A stretch of 35,941 nucleotides of DNA from an uncultured Methanosarcinales archaeon (GTDB lineage: Archaea; Halobacteriota; Methanosarcinia; Methanotrichales; Methanotrichaceae). The position numbers and the translations under genes are program-made. The stretch spans positions 1 through 35,941 of the forward strand of contig CAIQHB010000012.1 of NCBI GenBank assembly GCA_903871465.1. Direction: 5' to 3'. Shown here one piece after another: positions 16,187-25,455 of the stretch. How positions within the stretch are numbered: position 1 is the first letter of the stretch; each line of letters begins with the position of its first letter. Under the pieces are notes generated by a model. That model saw nothing but the letters and a program-made list of their open reading frames with translations. It was not told the DNA's origin and did not search any database.

Positions 16187-17164
16187 TCAGTCTTTCAAAC
16201 CTTCCATAGTCACAGAGAAGACCGCCTCGCCATCGGGCAGGTTCGGTGAATCCACCAGGCGAGCAATGCGTTTCTCGCCCTTGGATTTGCGCAGGTACAA
16301 CCGGAAGGTGGACGTATGGCCCAGCACGTGTCCGCCTACGGGTTTAGTCGGATCGCCGAAGAAAGTGTCCGGCTTGGACATGACCTGATTGGTTACCAAT
16401 ATCAGAGCATTATTCAGGTCTCCAAAACGCATCAGATCATGCAGGTGCTTGTTCAGCTTCTGCTGGCGGTCGGCCAGAGTACCTCGTCCCACGTACTCAG
16501 CCCGGAAGTGAGCCGTCACTGAGTCTACGATCAGCAGGCGAACCGGTTTCTCAGAATCTTTGATCTTCTCTGCCAGGTCCATGGCGCTATCTGCCAGAAG
16601 GATCTGGTGATTGGAGTTGAAAGCCCTGGCCACGTTGATATTCTTAAGAAAATCCTCCGTTTCCCAAACACGGCCATCAGGCGCAGGTGGTAAGCCTTTG
16701 ACCATCTGGGCGATGCGCTCCGGCCGGAAGGTGTTCTCGGTATCGATGATTATGGCCGAGCCGTTCAGGCCGCCCATTTCGGTTGGCAGTTGAACATTGA
16801 TGGCCAATTGGTGAGCGATCTGGGTCTTGCCGCAGCCAAACTCTCCATAGAGCTCCACTATAGACTGGGTCTCCATTCCGCCGCCTAATAGCTCGTTGAA
16901 GCTCTTGCAGCTTGTGGTGACCTTTCCCACAAGCTTGCGGCGCTCCAAGATTCTGTCTCCCGTCTCAAAGCCGCCCACATCCGCCGCTTCCCGCGCCCCG
17001 GCGATGATCTTGGCAGCGGTGGCCTCGCCCACTTCTGCCGCGGCCACCAGTTCTCCCGGAGATGCAACGGCAATGGCTTCAACCGAGTTGAAACCTGCCT
17101 CGCGCAGCTTTTCGGCAGTGGCCGGACCCACGCCCGGTAGATCTTCCAGTAATTTTGGTGCCAT
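16187..17164 (-). CDS. radA: DNA repair and recombination protein RadA
   Basis: The archaeal RecA/Rad51 recombinase is 325 aa from the chosen start. An N-terminal helix-hairpin-helix domain ([16 protein letters not shown]) binds DNA. The ATPase core follows with Walker A GEFGCGKT (residues 107-114), Walker B LLIVDS (about 209-214) and the loop region [10 protein letters not shown]. It forms filaments on single-stranded DNA and drives homologous pairing. I chose the ATG at 17164 because family members begin just before the HhH; GAGGA lies upstream. An in-frame ATG at 17194 would add ten residues. It is the last gene of the metG-atwA-rpa-radA run, 46 nt after rpa, whose product coats the DNA on which RadA must load. 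Confidence 0.95.
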   Translation of the reverse strand: MAPKLLEDLPGVGPATAEKLREAGFNSVEAIAVASPGELVAAAEVGEATAAKIIAGAREAADVGGFETGDRILERRKLVGKVTTSCKSFNELLGGGMETQSIVELYGEFGCGKTQIAHQLAINVQLPTEMGGLNGSAIIIDTENTFRPERIAQMVKGLPPAPDGRVWETEDFLKNINVARAFNSNHQILLADSAMDLAEKIKDSEKPVRLLIVDSVTAHFRAEYVGRGTLADRQQKLNKHLHDLMRFGDLNNALILVTNQVMSKPDTFFGDPTKPVGGHVLGHTSTFRLYLRKSKGEKRIARLVDSPNLPDGEAVFSVTMEGLKD

Positions 17165-17210
17165 CTTCCTAGTTCCTCTGTTTGGTGTTGGCATACCTTA
17201 CTTAACTTCC

Positions 17211-18326
17211 TTACTCAGGCGGGGCGAAAGTAATCCTGGTGCGCCATCCGCAGGAGATTTCCAATCCTTCATTCCAGCCGTTCTTAACCTGGGCATCAAT
17301 CAGCTCTGCCTTATAGCCCAGATCCAGGCCCTGCAATTGATCTACGTGATCACCCCAGAGGGCTACCTTTACTCTGCCGGATTTGTCAGAGATGTAGATA
17401 CTGGCGACCCTCCCAGGCCTACCATCATCCCTCTGAAACTCCCGCGTCTCTCCCAGACCCGTCACAAAGCCCGAGACGCTGCAGATCATCCCGGGCAACA
17501 AGTCGGCTATGGGGGTAATCTTTTCTGAGAAGTCTACCTGTTGGCTGCTCTTTCGGACGATTGTTTCGCTGCCTGTCTGGATCTCCAGAGATCCGTACCT
17601 TTCCCGCGAGGAGCCGTTTATGACCTCTATCGTCTCTCCTTTGGCGAGCGGCATTCGGGCCATATCATCCCAGAGGGTGAGCCTGATCTTGCCCGTCTCA
17701 TCCCCCAGCAGCACCCCTCGAACCTGGCCTTTGCCACCATCTTTGCGCTCGAACTCCCTGATCTCGCCGGGATCCGCGACCACGGCCAGCAAGTTGACAT
17801 CGCCCATATCTCTTTTGATCTCTGCGATTTTATAGGGAGCGACTCTTGGCTGGATGTCCTGGTCCACCAGATCGATGCCGCCGCTTCGGCCCAGACTCAC
17901 CTCAGTTCCGGCGTAGCCCTCTTTTGCCTCCCCCCTCACTTTGAGGCACAGATCTACTGTCAGATCACCTGATTTGATCGGCTCCGTTCTCTCATCCCAG
18001 AGAACCAGTCGCACCGCTCCTGTCTCGTCGGCCAGGGTTATATTAGCGACCCGCCCCAATGATCCGTCGGAACGCTGAAACTCGCGAATCTCGGAGACAT
18101 TGATCACTCGCCCAGTAAATGCGACATTTCCCATCTCCGGCCGGATGCTTCCGATCTTGGTCAACACCTCGGTGGTACCAAAATCTCTGGCCACAAGCAT
18201 AGCTGCGGTCCTCGGGTCACACAGGCCTGCCATGAGTGCAACCTTCTCTGCCACTCTGGCTTCGAAATCTTCAGGAGTTAGCTGATCGGCTACCTGACGG
18301 TAAATCTCCTCTAGTTCCGCATCCAT
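17211..18326 (-). CDS. rpa: Single-stranded DNA-binding protein RPA, three OB folds
   Basis: The 371-aa protein has an N-terminal helical part (about 1-60) and three tandem OB folds, about 65-155, 170-265 and 275-365. Each contains the same core, for example REFQRSDGSLGRVANI then ETGAVRLVLWD. The matching segments in repeats 2 and 3 are REFERKDGGKGQV and REFQRDDGRPGRV. No zinc-finger Cys cluster is seen, so it is the short, finger-less archaeal RPA type. It protects ssDNA in replication and repair and cooperates with RadA. It starts 6 nt after the atwA stop and precedes radA on the same strand. Confidence 0.88.
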   Translation of the reverse strand: MDAELEEIYRQVADQLTPEDFEARVAEKVALMAGLCDPRTAAMLVARDFGTTEVLTKIGSIRPEMGNVAFTGRVINVSEIREFQRSDGSLGRVANITLADETGAVRLVLWDERTEPIKSGDLTVDLCLKVRGEAKEGYAGTEVSLGRSGGIDLVDQDIQPRVAPYKIAEIKRDMGDVNLLAVVADPGEIREFERKDGGKGQVRGVLLGDETGKIRLTLWDDMARMPLAKGETIEVINGSSRERYGSLEIQTGSETIVRKSSQQVDFSEKITPIADLLPGMICSVSGFVTGLGETREFQRDDGRPGRVASIYISDKSGRVKVALWGDHVDQLQGLDLGYKAELIDAQVKNGWNEGLEISCGWRTRITFAPPE

Positions 18327-18332
18327 CGACGG

Positions 18333-20066
18333 TCATCCGTGAATAGCATAGCGTTCTTCCAGGTACTTCAGATAGGGGGCATGGCAGCTGGCAAGGAAGG
18401 CGTTGCAAACCTCGGCCGGATTTCCGTCCGCCACCAGGGCACCATTTTCAATGAGCATGGCCCTGTGAGAGACCTCCTTGACGAAATCAACGTGGTGGCT
18501 CACCAGAATAATGGTGGTGCCAAATTTCGCATTGATCTTCTTAATGGAATTAGAGACCTCCCGCAGCGTTATGGGATCGATATCTCCGAAGGGCTCATCC
18601 AGGATCAGTATCTTCGGCCTGGCTGCCAGGAGTATGGCTATAGATGCCCTCACCAGCTCGCCGCCTGAGAGTTGTTCCGGCAGCTTCCACATCGCTTCCC
18701 TGTCCAGGGACATCAGATCAAAGATGGGCTCGGCAAACTTGCTGGCCTCAGTCATCGGGAAGCGGGGGAACAGGTCTTTGAATATATCCCTTGTCAGTCC
18801 CAGAGCCTCAAAGGCAGCTTTGGCATCTTCTTCGGACATATCCGTCATGGCGTAAATGACATCCAGCACCTTATCGCTTATGCCGAGCTCCTCTGCCACA
18901 GCCCGGGCATGGTCGATCACATCATTGCCTTTGATGCCCATCTGATAGGCGATCTGATCGATGATGGTTTCGCTGGCATATAGGGCGAACTCCTGATACA
19001 TGATGCCTAAAGTTCGGCGCACATTCATTCTGTCTGGCGAGTAGGTCATCATGTCTACCCAATTATCATTGTATCGATAATAGACAGACCCTTCATCCGG
19101 CAGCTTTACACCCTGCATGATCTTGAGGAGAGTGGTCTTTCCCCCACCGCTGTTGCCTATGATGGATGTGATCTCTCCCTCGTTTATATCGAAGCTGAGG
19201 TTCTCCATTTTCAGCACATCTAGAACCTCTCCTGTGCAGATCTGGCAACCTCTCTTAAATATGCCTCTCACTTTTATCAAAGGCTTTGCATCGGGTCTTG
19301 GTGCCAGAGGCTCCATCTTTCCAATCCCTGCCATGAATTTGTCTAAGACATCTCTGGGCTTCCCTTCCGCGACAATCTCCCCTTTCTCCAGCCAGATCAA
19401 TCTATCCGCCAGATATTCATGAATTTCCGGCAGATGAGAGACCACTATTATAGTTAGACCAAGCTCTTTATTCACATTCTTGATGGCATCCAGCACCTCT
19501 TGCTTGGTGGCCGGACAGGCCATGGTGGCCGGCTCGTCCAGGAGAAGGATCTTGGGCTTCTTGGACAGCTGCCTGGCTATGAGAAGCCTCTGCTTCTCCC
19601 CGCCGCTGAGGATAGTGGCCAGGTGATTGGCCTTCTTCTCCAGGCCCACCAGGCGGAGGTAATAAAGGGCCTCTTTATACATCTCATCGTAGTATTCATT
19701 CTCGGGTATGGGCAGAACCTCAAAGCCCGTCTTGCGGGAGTGAATCCGGCGCACCACATTTTTGAGGGCAGATTCCGTCCAGAGGGCGAAATCCCTTTGC
19801 AGATGTATGGCGGTGGCTGCCATCTGCGCTCTTACCACTTCGCCACTGGAATCGGGCGTAATGGTGGCGCCGTCAATGATGATTTTGCCAGAATCGAAGC
19901 TCTCCATACCTCTCAGGATCTTCATCAGGGTGCTCTTGCCTCCCCCACTCTTACCCACTACTCCCAAAATCTCACCCGGCCGGGTGTTGAAGCTGACATT
20001 ATTAAGAGCTACAATATCCCTGTCCTTCAACCTGTAAGTCTTGGACAGATTCTCAATCTGGAGCAA
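18333..20066 (-). CDS. atwA: Methyl-coenzyme M reductase activation component A2 (twin ABC ATPase)
   Basis: This 577-aa soluble protein has two ABC nucleotide-binding domains and no membrane span. Domain 1 has Walker A GKSGGGKST (39-46), signature LSGGEKQR (153-160) and ILLLDEP. Domain 2 has GNSGGGKTT (304-312), LSGGELVR and ILILDEP. A CQIC pair (274-277) sits in the link, as in component A2 of methanogens. A2 is the ATP-dependent factor that helps reduce the Ni of F430 to activate methyl-CoM reductase. The start is TTG, with a strong GGAGGT whose first bases overlap the metG stop codon (gap 12 nt). This gene is the strongest evidence that the host is a methanogen. Confidence 0.9.
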   Translation of the reverse strand: MLQIENLSKTYRLKDRDIVALNNVSFNTRPGEILGVVGKSGGGKSTLMKILRGMESFDSGKIIIDGATITPDSSGEVVRAQMAATAIHLQRDFALWTESALKNVVRRIHSRKTGFEVLPIPENEYYDEMYKEALYYLRLVGLEKKANHLATILSGGEKQRLLIARQLSKKPKILLLDEPATMACPATKQEVLDAIKNVNKELGLTIIVVSHLPEIHEYLADRLIWLEKGEIVAEGKPRDVLDKFMAGIGKMEPLAPRPDAKPLIKVRGIFKRGCQICTGEVLDVLKMENLSFDINEGEITSIIGNSGGGKTTLLKIMQGVKLPDEGSVYYRYNDNWVDMMTYSPDRMNVRRTLGIMYQEFALYASETIIDQIAYQMGIKGNDVIDHARAVAEELGISDKVLDVIYAMTDMSEEDAKAAFEALGLTRDIFKDLFPRFPMTEASKFAEPIFDLMSLDREAMWKLPEQLSGGELVRASIAILLAARPKILILDEPFGDIDPITLREVSNSIKKINAKFGTTIILVSHHVDFVKEVSHRAMLIENGALVADGNPAEVCNAFLASCHAPYLKYLEERYAIHG

Positions 20067-20078
20067 AATTATAACCTC

Positions 20079-22091
20079 CTATCTTACCTTAGTTCCTGTT
20101 TCAACTTGGTCTCTTGGCCGCAGCAACACGGCCTTGCCGCTGGCGTCTGCTGCCAAGAGCATAGCTTGCGACTCGATGCCGAAGAGCTTGGCGGGCTTAA
20201 GATTTGCCAGGACGACTACCTGGGTGCCCACCAGATCCTCCGGAGAGTAAGCCTCTGCGATGCCGGCCACAACCTGGCGGGTCTCGCCGCCGATATCTAC
20301 CTCGAGCTTGAGAAGCTTATTCGAGCCTTTTATAGGGCCTGCTTTCTTTATCTCTCCGATGCATAGATCCAGAGACTGGAAATCCTCAAAAGAGATCTCT
20401 CCCTTCTTCTTGGCGGTCTTTCCCTTTTCTTTGGATTCGCTTTGCTCTATCCTCTCTTTGAAGATTCTATCCAGCTCTTTGACGAATGGCTCTTCCATGC
20501 GAGAGAAGAGAATCTCTGGGACCCCTAGCTTCTGGCCTGCTGCCAGGGGTGCCAGTGCTTCCTGGAAGGGCATTTCGCAGGCACTGCCAACCAGACCGAG
20601 CTGCTTCCAGGCAGCTTCCATTTTGGCGGGCATGACCGGTTCCATAAAAATAACCAGCGCTTTGGCGATCTGCAGACAGCTTCTCAGGACTGTTCCGGCC
20701 GATGCTTTGTCGTTTTTAATCAGCTTCCAGGGCTCGTGATTCTGGAAGTATATGTTGCCATAGTCCGCCAGCGTCATAACGCTGTCTGTGGCCTTCTTGA
20801 ACTCGTACTCCTCCAGGCCGGATATAACTTCCGCCATGGTTTGACTGATCCTGGCCATGACCTCTGCATCGATCACGCCATCCGGAACCTCTCCCTCAAA
20901 GTTCTTCACGCTGAAGGTCAGGGCGCGGTTAAGGAAGTTGCCAAAAGCTCCTACCAGCTCGGTATTAACTTTATCGGCAAATATCTTCCAGGCAAAGTTG
21001 ACCTCTTTGTTGTGGGCGGTGTAGCTGGCCAGATAGTAGCGCAGTAGATCGGGATGTAGGCCCTTATCCAGGTAATCGTCCTTCACCCAGATAACATTGC
21101 CCCTGGATTTGGAGAATTTCTTGTCGTCGATCTTGAGCATGCCGCTGGCGACGACAGCAGACGGCAGGGTGTATCCGGCTCCTTTGAGCATGGCTGGCCA
21201 GAATATGCAGTGATGGTAGACTATGTCTCCCCCGATGAAGTGGATGATCCTGGCCCCATCCTTCCAGTAATCCTTCCAGTCCTGGCCGTTTCTGGCACAC
21301 CACTCCTCAGTGAAGGCGATGTAGCCTATGGGCGCATCCACCCAGACGTAAACCACGAGGTCGCTATGGCCCGGGAACTTAATGCCCCAGGCCATGTTGC
21401 GGGTTATGCACCAATCTTTTAGCTCCGCTCTGACCCACTCCATAGCGTAATTTCGGGCGGACGCAGTTCCTCCCAGGGTTTCCAGATACTTTAGCAAAAA
21501 TCCTTTGAACTCTGAGAGCTTGAAGAAATAGTGAATCTGTTTGCGGTACTCGGCTTTGCTGCCGCAGACCTTGCAGATGGCGTTCTTAATCTCACCTGGC
21601 TCCAGATGGCGGCCGCAGCCCATATCGCACTCATCGCCGCGAGCGGTTTTTCCGCAATAAGGGCATTCCCCTTCCACATATCTGTCCGGCAAATATCGTT
21701 CGCACTTCGGACAGTAGGCCAGCTCTATCTCCTTAGGATAGACATAGCCGCCGTCCATGAGTTCCTTCACCACCTCTTGCGTGCGATTATGGCAGGCCTG
21801 GTCGTCCGTATCTCCAAAGAAATCAAAATTGACGCCCATTCCTTTAAAGACTTCATCAAAGTGCTGGTGGTACTTGGTCGCCAACGTTTTCGGAGCCATT
21901 CCTTGGGCTTCGGCGTTGACCACGATGGGAGTCCCGTGGGAGTCCGAACCGCATATGAACAGCACAACTTTTCCCATTTTTTTTAATCCTCGAACGAAGA
22001 TGTCCGCAGGTACATAAGTTCTTAAATGGCCCAGGTGACATGGCCCGTTGGCATAAGGCAGGCCGCAGGTTACAAGGATTGGCGATGACAA
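20079..22091 (-). CDS. metG: Methionyl-tRNA synthetase with C-terminal tRNA-binding domain
   Basis: This class I synthetase is about 670 aa. It carries [20 protein letters not shown] (HIGH-type motif), a zinc knuckle region with four CxxC pairs (CPKC, CPYC, CDMGC, CKVC), and [20 protein letters not shown] is the KMSKS equivalent, and an alpha-helical anticodon domain follows. A charged linker (about residues 540-565) leads to a C-terminal EMAP/OB domain beginning [15 protein letters not shown]. The start is uncertain. TTG 22091 gives [10 protein letters not shown] with GGTG 8 nt upstream and matches the family. GTG 22100 and ATG 22187 are in frame, the latter adding 32 unfamiliar residues. 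It heads the operon. Its 5' end is duplicated at about 22690-22977. Confidence 0.93.
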   Translation of the reverse strand: MSSPILVTCGLPYANGPCHLGHLRTYVPADIFVRGLKKMGKVVLFICGSDSHGTPIVVNAEAQGMAPKTLATKYHQHFDEVFKGMGVNFDFFGDTDDQACHNRTQEVVKELMDGGYVYPKEIELAYCPKCERYLPDRYVEGECPYCGKTARGDECDMGCGRHLEPGEIKNAICKVCGSKAEYRKQIHYFFKLSEFKGFLLKYLETLGGTASARNYAMEWVRAELKDWCITRNMAWGIKFPGHSDLVVYVWVDAPIGYIAFTEEWCARNGQDWKDYWKDGARIIHFIGGDIVYHHCIFWPAMLKGAGYTLPSAVVASGMLKIDDKKFSKSRGNVIWVKDDYLDKGLHPDLLRYYLASYTAHNKEVNFAWKIFADKVNTELVGAFGNFLNRALTFSVKNFEGEVPDGVIDAEVMARISQTMAEVISGLEEYEFKKATDSVMTLADYGNIYFQNHEPWKLIKNDKASAGTVLRSCLQIAKALVIFMEPVMPAKMEAAWKQLGLVGSACEMPFQEALAPLAAGQKLGVPEILFSRMEEPFVKELDRIFKERIEQSESKEKGKTAKKKGEISFEDFQSLDLCIGEIKKAGPIKGSNKLLKLEVDIGGETRQVVAGIAEAYSPEDLVGTQVVVLANLKPAKLFGIESQAMLLAADASGKAVLLRPRDQVETGTKVR

Positions 22092-22227
22092 TGAGAACAC
22101 CGCATCTCGATATGGAGCAACAAGGAGATATAGGTTTCCCAGGCAGACGGAGTCGCCCGGATTCCATCCCATTTCGGTTATAAGCACGAAGGGTCATGGG
22201 ATCCAACCAGAGAATCTTGGATAAAAT

Positions 22228-22237
22228 GTATATAACC
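22228..22237. promoter_or_regulatory. Shared TATA region between metG and the secreted gene
   Basis: TGTATATAAC is nearly symmetric and could serve both directions. It lies about 80 nt before the secreted-gene ATG at 22310 and about 140 nt before the metG TTG at 22091. The same box recurs in the duplicated unit at 23114-23123. Confidence 0.45.
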
Positions 22238-22309
22238 GGATGGCAAATGCAAACAATAATATCAAATTGGCCACCTTATAAGAGACAATAGATACAATGG
22301 GGGTATCAG

Positions 22310-22684
22310 ATGAGATTAATTATTCTAGCCCTTTTACTGGCTCTAGCCTTCGGCACGGCGCAGGCCTCTCCGCTGCAAGGCAGCGACGGAACCGCAAAAG
22401 TCACGCTCTTTGGGTCGATCAGGACGCCCCTGGAGGAAAGTGCCTCCCAGGAGATCCTGAAGGTCGATATCGGGCTCATGGGCACTGAGAACGCCACGTA
22501 TAAGCTGATGGATGCAAACAACAGCGTTTATGAACCCGGCCTTTATAAGATCCTCTCTTCAGGAAGGCAGCTTGTCTACTTCCTAATTCCTAAAGACGAC
22601 CTCTTCAAGCTCATCACGGCAACGCCACAAGGCGGAAAGTCCATCAACATCAACTGGTGGGCACGGCCCAAGGCGAGCAACTAG
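22310..22684 (+). pseudogene. Truncated secreted-protein copy (124 aa), product of tandem duplication
   Basis: Residues 1-122 match, almost residue for residue, the first part of the intact gene at 23196. Shared features are the signal peptide MRLIILALLLALAFGTAQA, LQGSDGTAKVTLFGSIRTPL, VDIGLMGTENATY and SGRQLVYFLIPKDDLFKLI. It stops at ARPKASN where the duplication junction falls; the intact gene goes on ARPKVSNENLI. Its promoter and GGGGGT ribosome binding site are intact, so a short secreted protein may still be made. It carries one sequon (NAT) and lacks the second Ig-like half and the glycosylated tail. Remnant or new small protein: undecided. Confidence 0.7.
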
Positions 22685-22689
22685 AATTG

Positions 22690-22977
22690 ATCGTCCGCAT
22701 CTCCCAAAAAAAAAAAAACGAAATTGATGCCCCATCCTTGCAGACATCATCAAAGTGCCGGTGGTACTTGGCAGCCAACGCTCTTGGAGCCATTCCTTAA
22801 GCTTCGGCGTTAACCATAACGGGAGTCCTATGGGCGCCCGAAGCCGCAGACGGATAGAACCTTTTGGCCCATATCTTTTAATCCCCGAACGAAGATGTGC
22901 GCAGGCACATAAATTCTCAAATGGCCAAGGCGACATGGCCCGTTGGCATAGGGCAGGCCGCAGGTACAAGGATTGGC
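22690..22977 (-). pseudogene. Degenerate 5' fragment of metG
   Basis: The DNA is closely similar to metG 21801-22091. The phrase ATCAAAGTGC-GGTGGTACTTGG and CATTCCTTxxGCTTCGGCGTT recur. The reading frame is broken by indels, including a run of 13 A at 22706-22718 and loss of about seven bases near the start codon. Only about 95 codons are represented, covering the HIGH region but not the zinc or KMSKS parts. It cannot be functional as a synthetase. It arose with the tandem duplication. Confidence 0.75.
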
Positions 22978-23576
22978 AATGAGAACACCGCCTCTCGATA
23001 TGAAGTAAGGGGAGAAATTGGTTTCCCAGACCGAAGGGGTCGGATGGGGGCCATCCTATTTCGGTTAAAGGCCCGAAAGGCCAATAGTCCCCACCATAAA
23101 ATCTTGGATAAAATGTATATAACCGAATGGCAAATGCAAGCATTAATATCAAATTGGCCAACTTACAGAGACAATAGATACAACGGGGGTATCAGATGAG
23201 ATTAATTATTCTAGCCCTTTTACTGGCTCTAGCTTTCGGCACGGCTCAGGCCATTCCGCTGCAAGGCAGCGATGGAACCGCAACAGTCAAGCTCTTTGGG
23301 TCGATCAGGACCCCACTTAATGACACTTTGGAGATTCTTAAGGTCGACATCGGGCTCATGGGCACTGAAAACGCCACTTATGAGCTCATGGATAAAAACG
23401 ACGCCCTTTATGAACCGGGCCTTTATAAGACTCTCTCTTCTGGAAGGCAGCTTGTCTACTTCCTGATTCCTAAAGACGACCTATTCAAGCTCATCACGGC
23501 GACACCACTGGGCGGAAAGCCCATAAACATCAACTGGTGGGCAAGGCCAAAAGTGAGCAACGAGAATCTGATAATA
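22691..23576. repeat. Tandem duplication, unit B
   Basis: Second copy of the unit at 21801-22690. It retains the metG 5' segment in degraded form, the divergent promoter (TATA 23114-23123) and the 5' third of the intact secreted-protein gene. Substitutions and small indels are spread through the non-coding and metG parts, while the secreted-gene part is better conserved. Confidence 0.85.
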
Positions 23577-24404
23577 CGGTACTATGGAATTACAGACTGG
23601 CTGACCAATCAAAATGAGGAGGGCATAATCGTTCAGAGCATAGTCGTTCAGGTCACCGCCCAAAACAATGGAACCAAAGATCTGCTATTCAGCCCGGAGA
23701 ACTTCACCCTCCTAGATCAGTGGGGCTGGCCCTACAATCCCACGGCGGGATTCGATTCAGAGATCATTGGGCCCCAAAAAACTAGTCCTCTAGTATTGCT
23801 GGGCTTTACCAACATATCTCTCTTCAGCAAACCGGCTGCTCTGGTCTACGACTACAATACCGCTCACCCGGTCGTCACAGACTTTGAAAAAGACTTTGTG
23901 CCGCTAACCGATTCCGTAGTCTATGGCGTAAATGCCACAAAGAGTGCCGCCAAAGTACAGTCTGCACCGCCTGCCCAGGCATCGACCGTCGTCACGACGA
24001 CCAAGCCGGCTGCAAATCAGACTAATCAGACAGCTTCGGCTCCGGCTAACAACTCCACCGGCATTAAGCTCACTTCTCTCAAAGATAAGATCGCCGCCGT
24101 CCATTCGAGGCTCGGGACCGCGGGAAGCTCGAACTCCAGCGGCCAGAAATCAAAAGTAAGCGAAAGCATCAACTCCAGCCTTAATGCCGCGCGAGAGAGG
24201 CTTGCTGCCACGAAAGCTAACCTCACTAAGAAGACGCAGAATAACACATCAAATAGCACATCAAAGTCGAATGCTACATTGAACGCTACATTGAACAACA
24301 CACTTAATAGCAAATTGAATAGCACCCTGAACAACACACTGAATAAAACCCCAAATGGCACCACAAGCAGCATGTCGAATAGCATGTCGAGCATTTCTGC
24401 CTGA
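23196..24404 (+). CDS. Secreted Ig-like (DUF4352-like) protein with sequon-dense tail
   Basis: The 402-aa exported protein has a signal peptide (1-19) and a first beta domain (about 20-125). A second domain (about 135-240) has the DUF4352/TRF2-like look: VQVTAQNNGTKDLLFSPENF then TLLDQWGW. A Ser/Ala/Thr-rich stalk follows, including a helical piece (LTSLKDKIAAVHSRLG). The last 60 residues are built from N-x-T/S units; I count about eleven sequons in the final segment from KANLT onward. No transmembrane anchor or sorting signal is seen. It is probably a heavily N-glycosylated surface or sheath-associated protein; function is unknown. The start has GGGGGT 6 nt upstream. A hairpin terminator follows at 24421. 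A shorter 5' copy lies upstream and a paralogue downstream. Confidence 0.72.
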   Translation: MRLIILALLLALAFGTAQAIPLQGSDGTATVKLFGSIRTPLNDTLEILKVDIGLMGTENATYELMDKNDALYEPGLYKTLSSGRQLVYFLIPKDDLFKLITATPLGGKPININWWARPKVSNENLIIRYYGITDWLTNQNEEGIIVQSIVVQVTAQNNGTKDLLFSPENFTLLDQWGWPYNPTAGFDSEIIGPQKTSPLVLLGFTNISLFSKPAALVYDYNTAHPVVTDFEKDFVPLTDSVVYGVNATKSAAKVQSAPPAQASTVVTTTKPAANQTNQTASAPANNSTGIKLTSLKDKIAAVHSRLGTAGSSNSSGQKSKVSESINSSLNAARERLAATKANLTKKTQNNTSNSTSKSNATLNATLNNTLNSKLNSTLNNTLNKTPNGTTSSMSNSMSSISA

Positions 24405-24420
24405 CAATAACCCGTCGCAT

Positions 24421-24458
24421 TGCCCATGGGCCGAGATGCCCTGGGCACTTTTCTTTTT
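24421..24458 (+). terminator. Hairpin terminator after the secreted-protein gene
   Basis: TGCCCA/TGGGCA plus GGGC/GCCC stems with one bulge (24421-24447) are followed by TTTTCTTTTT, 16 nt after the stop codon. Confidence 0.7.
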
Positions 24459-24511
24459 AAAAAATCCGGCGACCCAAAAGATTATATCATTACATCAGAG
24501 TTATGTTATAG

Positions 24512-25444
24512 ATGAAATGGCTATTTCTAGCTTTGTTCATAGGTCTAATCCCGGGAATTGCCCAAGGTTATCCCCTGCATGCAAGCAATGGAGTCGTGAA
24601 TTGCACTATCTTTGGCACCTTCCTGGATGCCTGGTCATCGGGAAACGCAAATTCCGACTCTTACGTTGTACTCAATGTGGACCTGAGCGTGACATGGATA
24701 AACGCCAGCGATAAGGCCCCCATTCTTGCCGTCTACAGTCTTATGGACGGCAATGATCGGGTTTTCAAGATGGTCCCCGGGTATGCAAGAGAGCTCCAAC
24801 CAGACCGCTGGCTGATAGGTTTCGTGGTTCCCAGAGAGACGATTGCCAGGAACTTGATCGTGGACTTTTCCCAGGAAAACGTCAGCGGCGAACAGTTCTC
24901 GATTTACTTCCCAAGGCTCGTCAACTCCAGCAACGGAAATGTGTTACTCCTCTACTATGGCGTATTGCGATCCTGGACAGATTCCGACAAAAAGAGCGTT
25001 GTATTGGACATAGCCGTCACCAACAACGGAACAAACAAATTGCCGGTGGACGCTCAGAACTTCACCTTGATGGATCAGTGGGGCTGGAAGTACAGTGGTA
25101 GAGAGTATGATCTGCCTGGCAATAAGGGCATCTCCAAAGCGGTGCTGGAGCAGAATGCGACTATAAGATCGGGCTTGATCTTCAGCTCCATTTCGCCCTT
25201 AAGCCGGCCGGTTGAGCTGGACTATAAGTATTCTAATGGTAGCTCCCTCGCCCTGGATATAGATCCGGAGTCGGGCCTGTGCTCCGGCAAAGCATCGACT
25301 AATTGCAGCGAATGTAATAGTGCCAAGGAGCAAGCTGCTGCGGCCAACCTGGCCGGTTCCATTAAGGCCAGCAAAGGCCAGGCAGACAAGCCGGGCGCGA
25401 ACGCCGTCGGCAGCAGCGCTCATAAGGGACGGGATGAGCTATAG
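24512..25444 (+). CDS. Secreted paralogue of the Ig-like protein, with C-terminal Cys cluster
   Basis: The 310-aa protein has the same plan as the protein at 23196. It has a signal peptide (MKWLFLALFIGLIPGIAQG) and PLHASNGVVNCTIFGTFLDA opposite PLQGSDGTATVKLFGSIRTP. Further matches are YSLMDGNDRVF, LLLYYGVLRSWTDS and TNNGTNKLPVDAQNFTLMDQ. The C-terminus differs: it has a Cys cluster C-x7-C-x2-C (LCSGKASTNCSECNSA, about residues 259-274) and a Lys/Ala/Gly-rich end, with fewer sequons. The molybdoenzyme gene starts 12 nt after its stop, so the two are almost surely co-expressed. The role may be an extracellular partner or substrate of that enzyme (inference). No anchor is visible. Confidence 0.7.
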   Translation: MKWLFLALFIGLIPGIAQGYPLHASNGVVNCTIFGTFLDAWSSGNANSDSYVVLNVDLSVTWINASDKAPILAVYSLMDGNDRVFKMVPGYARELQPDRWLIGFVVPRETIARNLIVDFSQENVSGEQFSIYFPRLVNSSNGNVLLLYYGVLRSWTDSDKKSVVLDIAVTNNGTNKLPVDAQNFTLMDQWGWKYSGREYDLPGNKGISKAVLEQNATIRSGLIFSSISPLSRPVELDYKYSNGSSLALDIDPESGLCSGKASTNCSECNSAKEQAAAANLAGSIKASKGQADKPGANAVGSSAHKGRDEL

Positions 25445-25455
25445 AGTGAGAAGAA

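Larger units (their letters stand above)
21801..22690. repeat. Tandem duplication, unit A (about 0.89 kb)
   Basis: This unit contains the 5' part of metG (minus), the shared divergent promoter and the 5' part of a secreted-protein gene (plus). It is followed directly by a diverged second copy, 22691-23576. Landmarks recur with an offset of 886-895 bp: metG TCGTCCGTATCTCC at about 21802 against 22691, and the secreted-gene ATG at 22310 against 23196. The junction lies at about 22684-22691, where the secreted-gene homology stops and metG homology starts again. Confidence 0.85.

Noticed and set aside
22583-23161. 192-codon minus-strand frame over the duplicated unit
   Set aside because: It runs antisense to the secreted-protein fragment and through the frameshifted metG copy; it is a by-product of the duplication.
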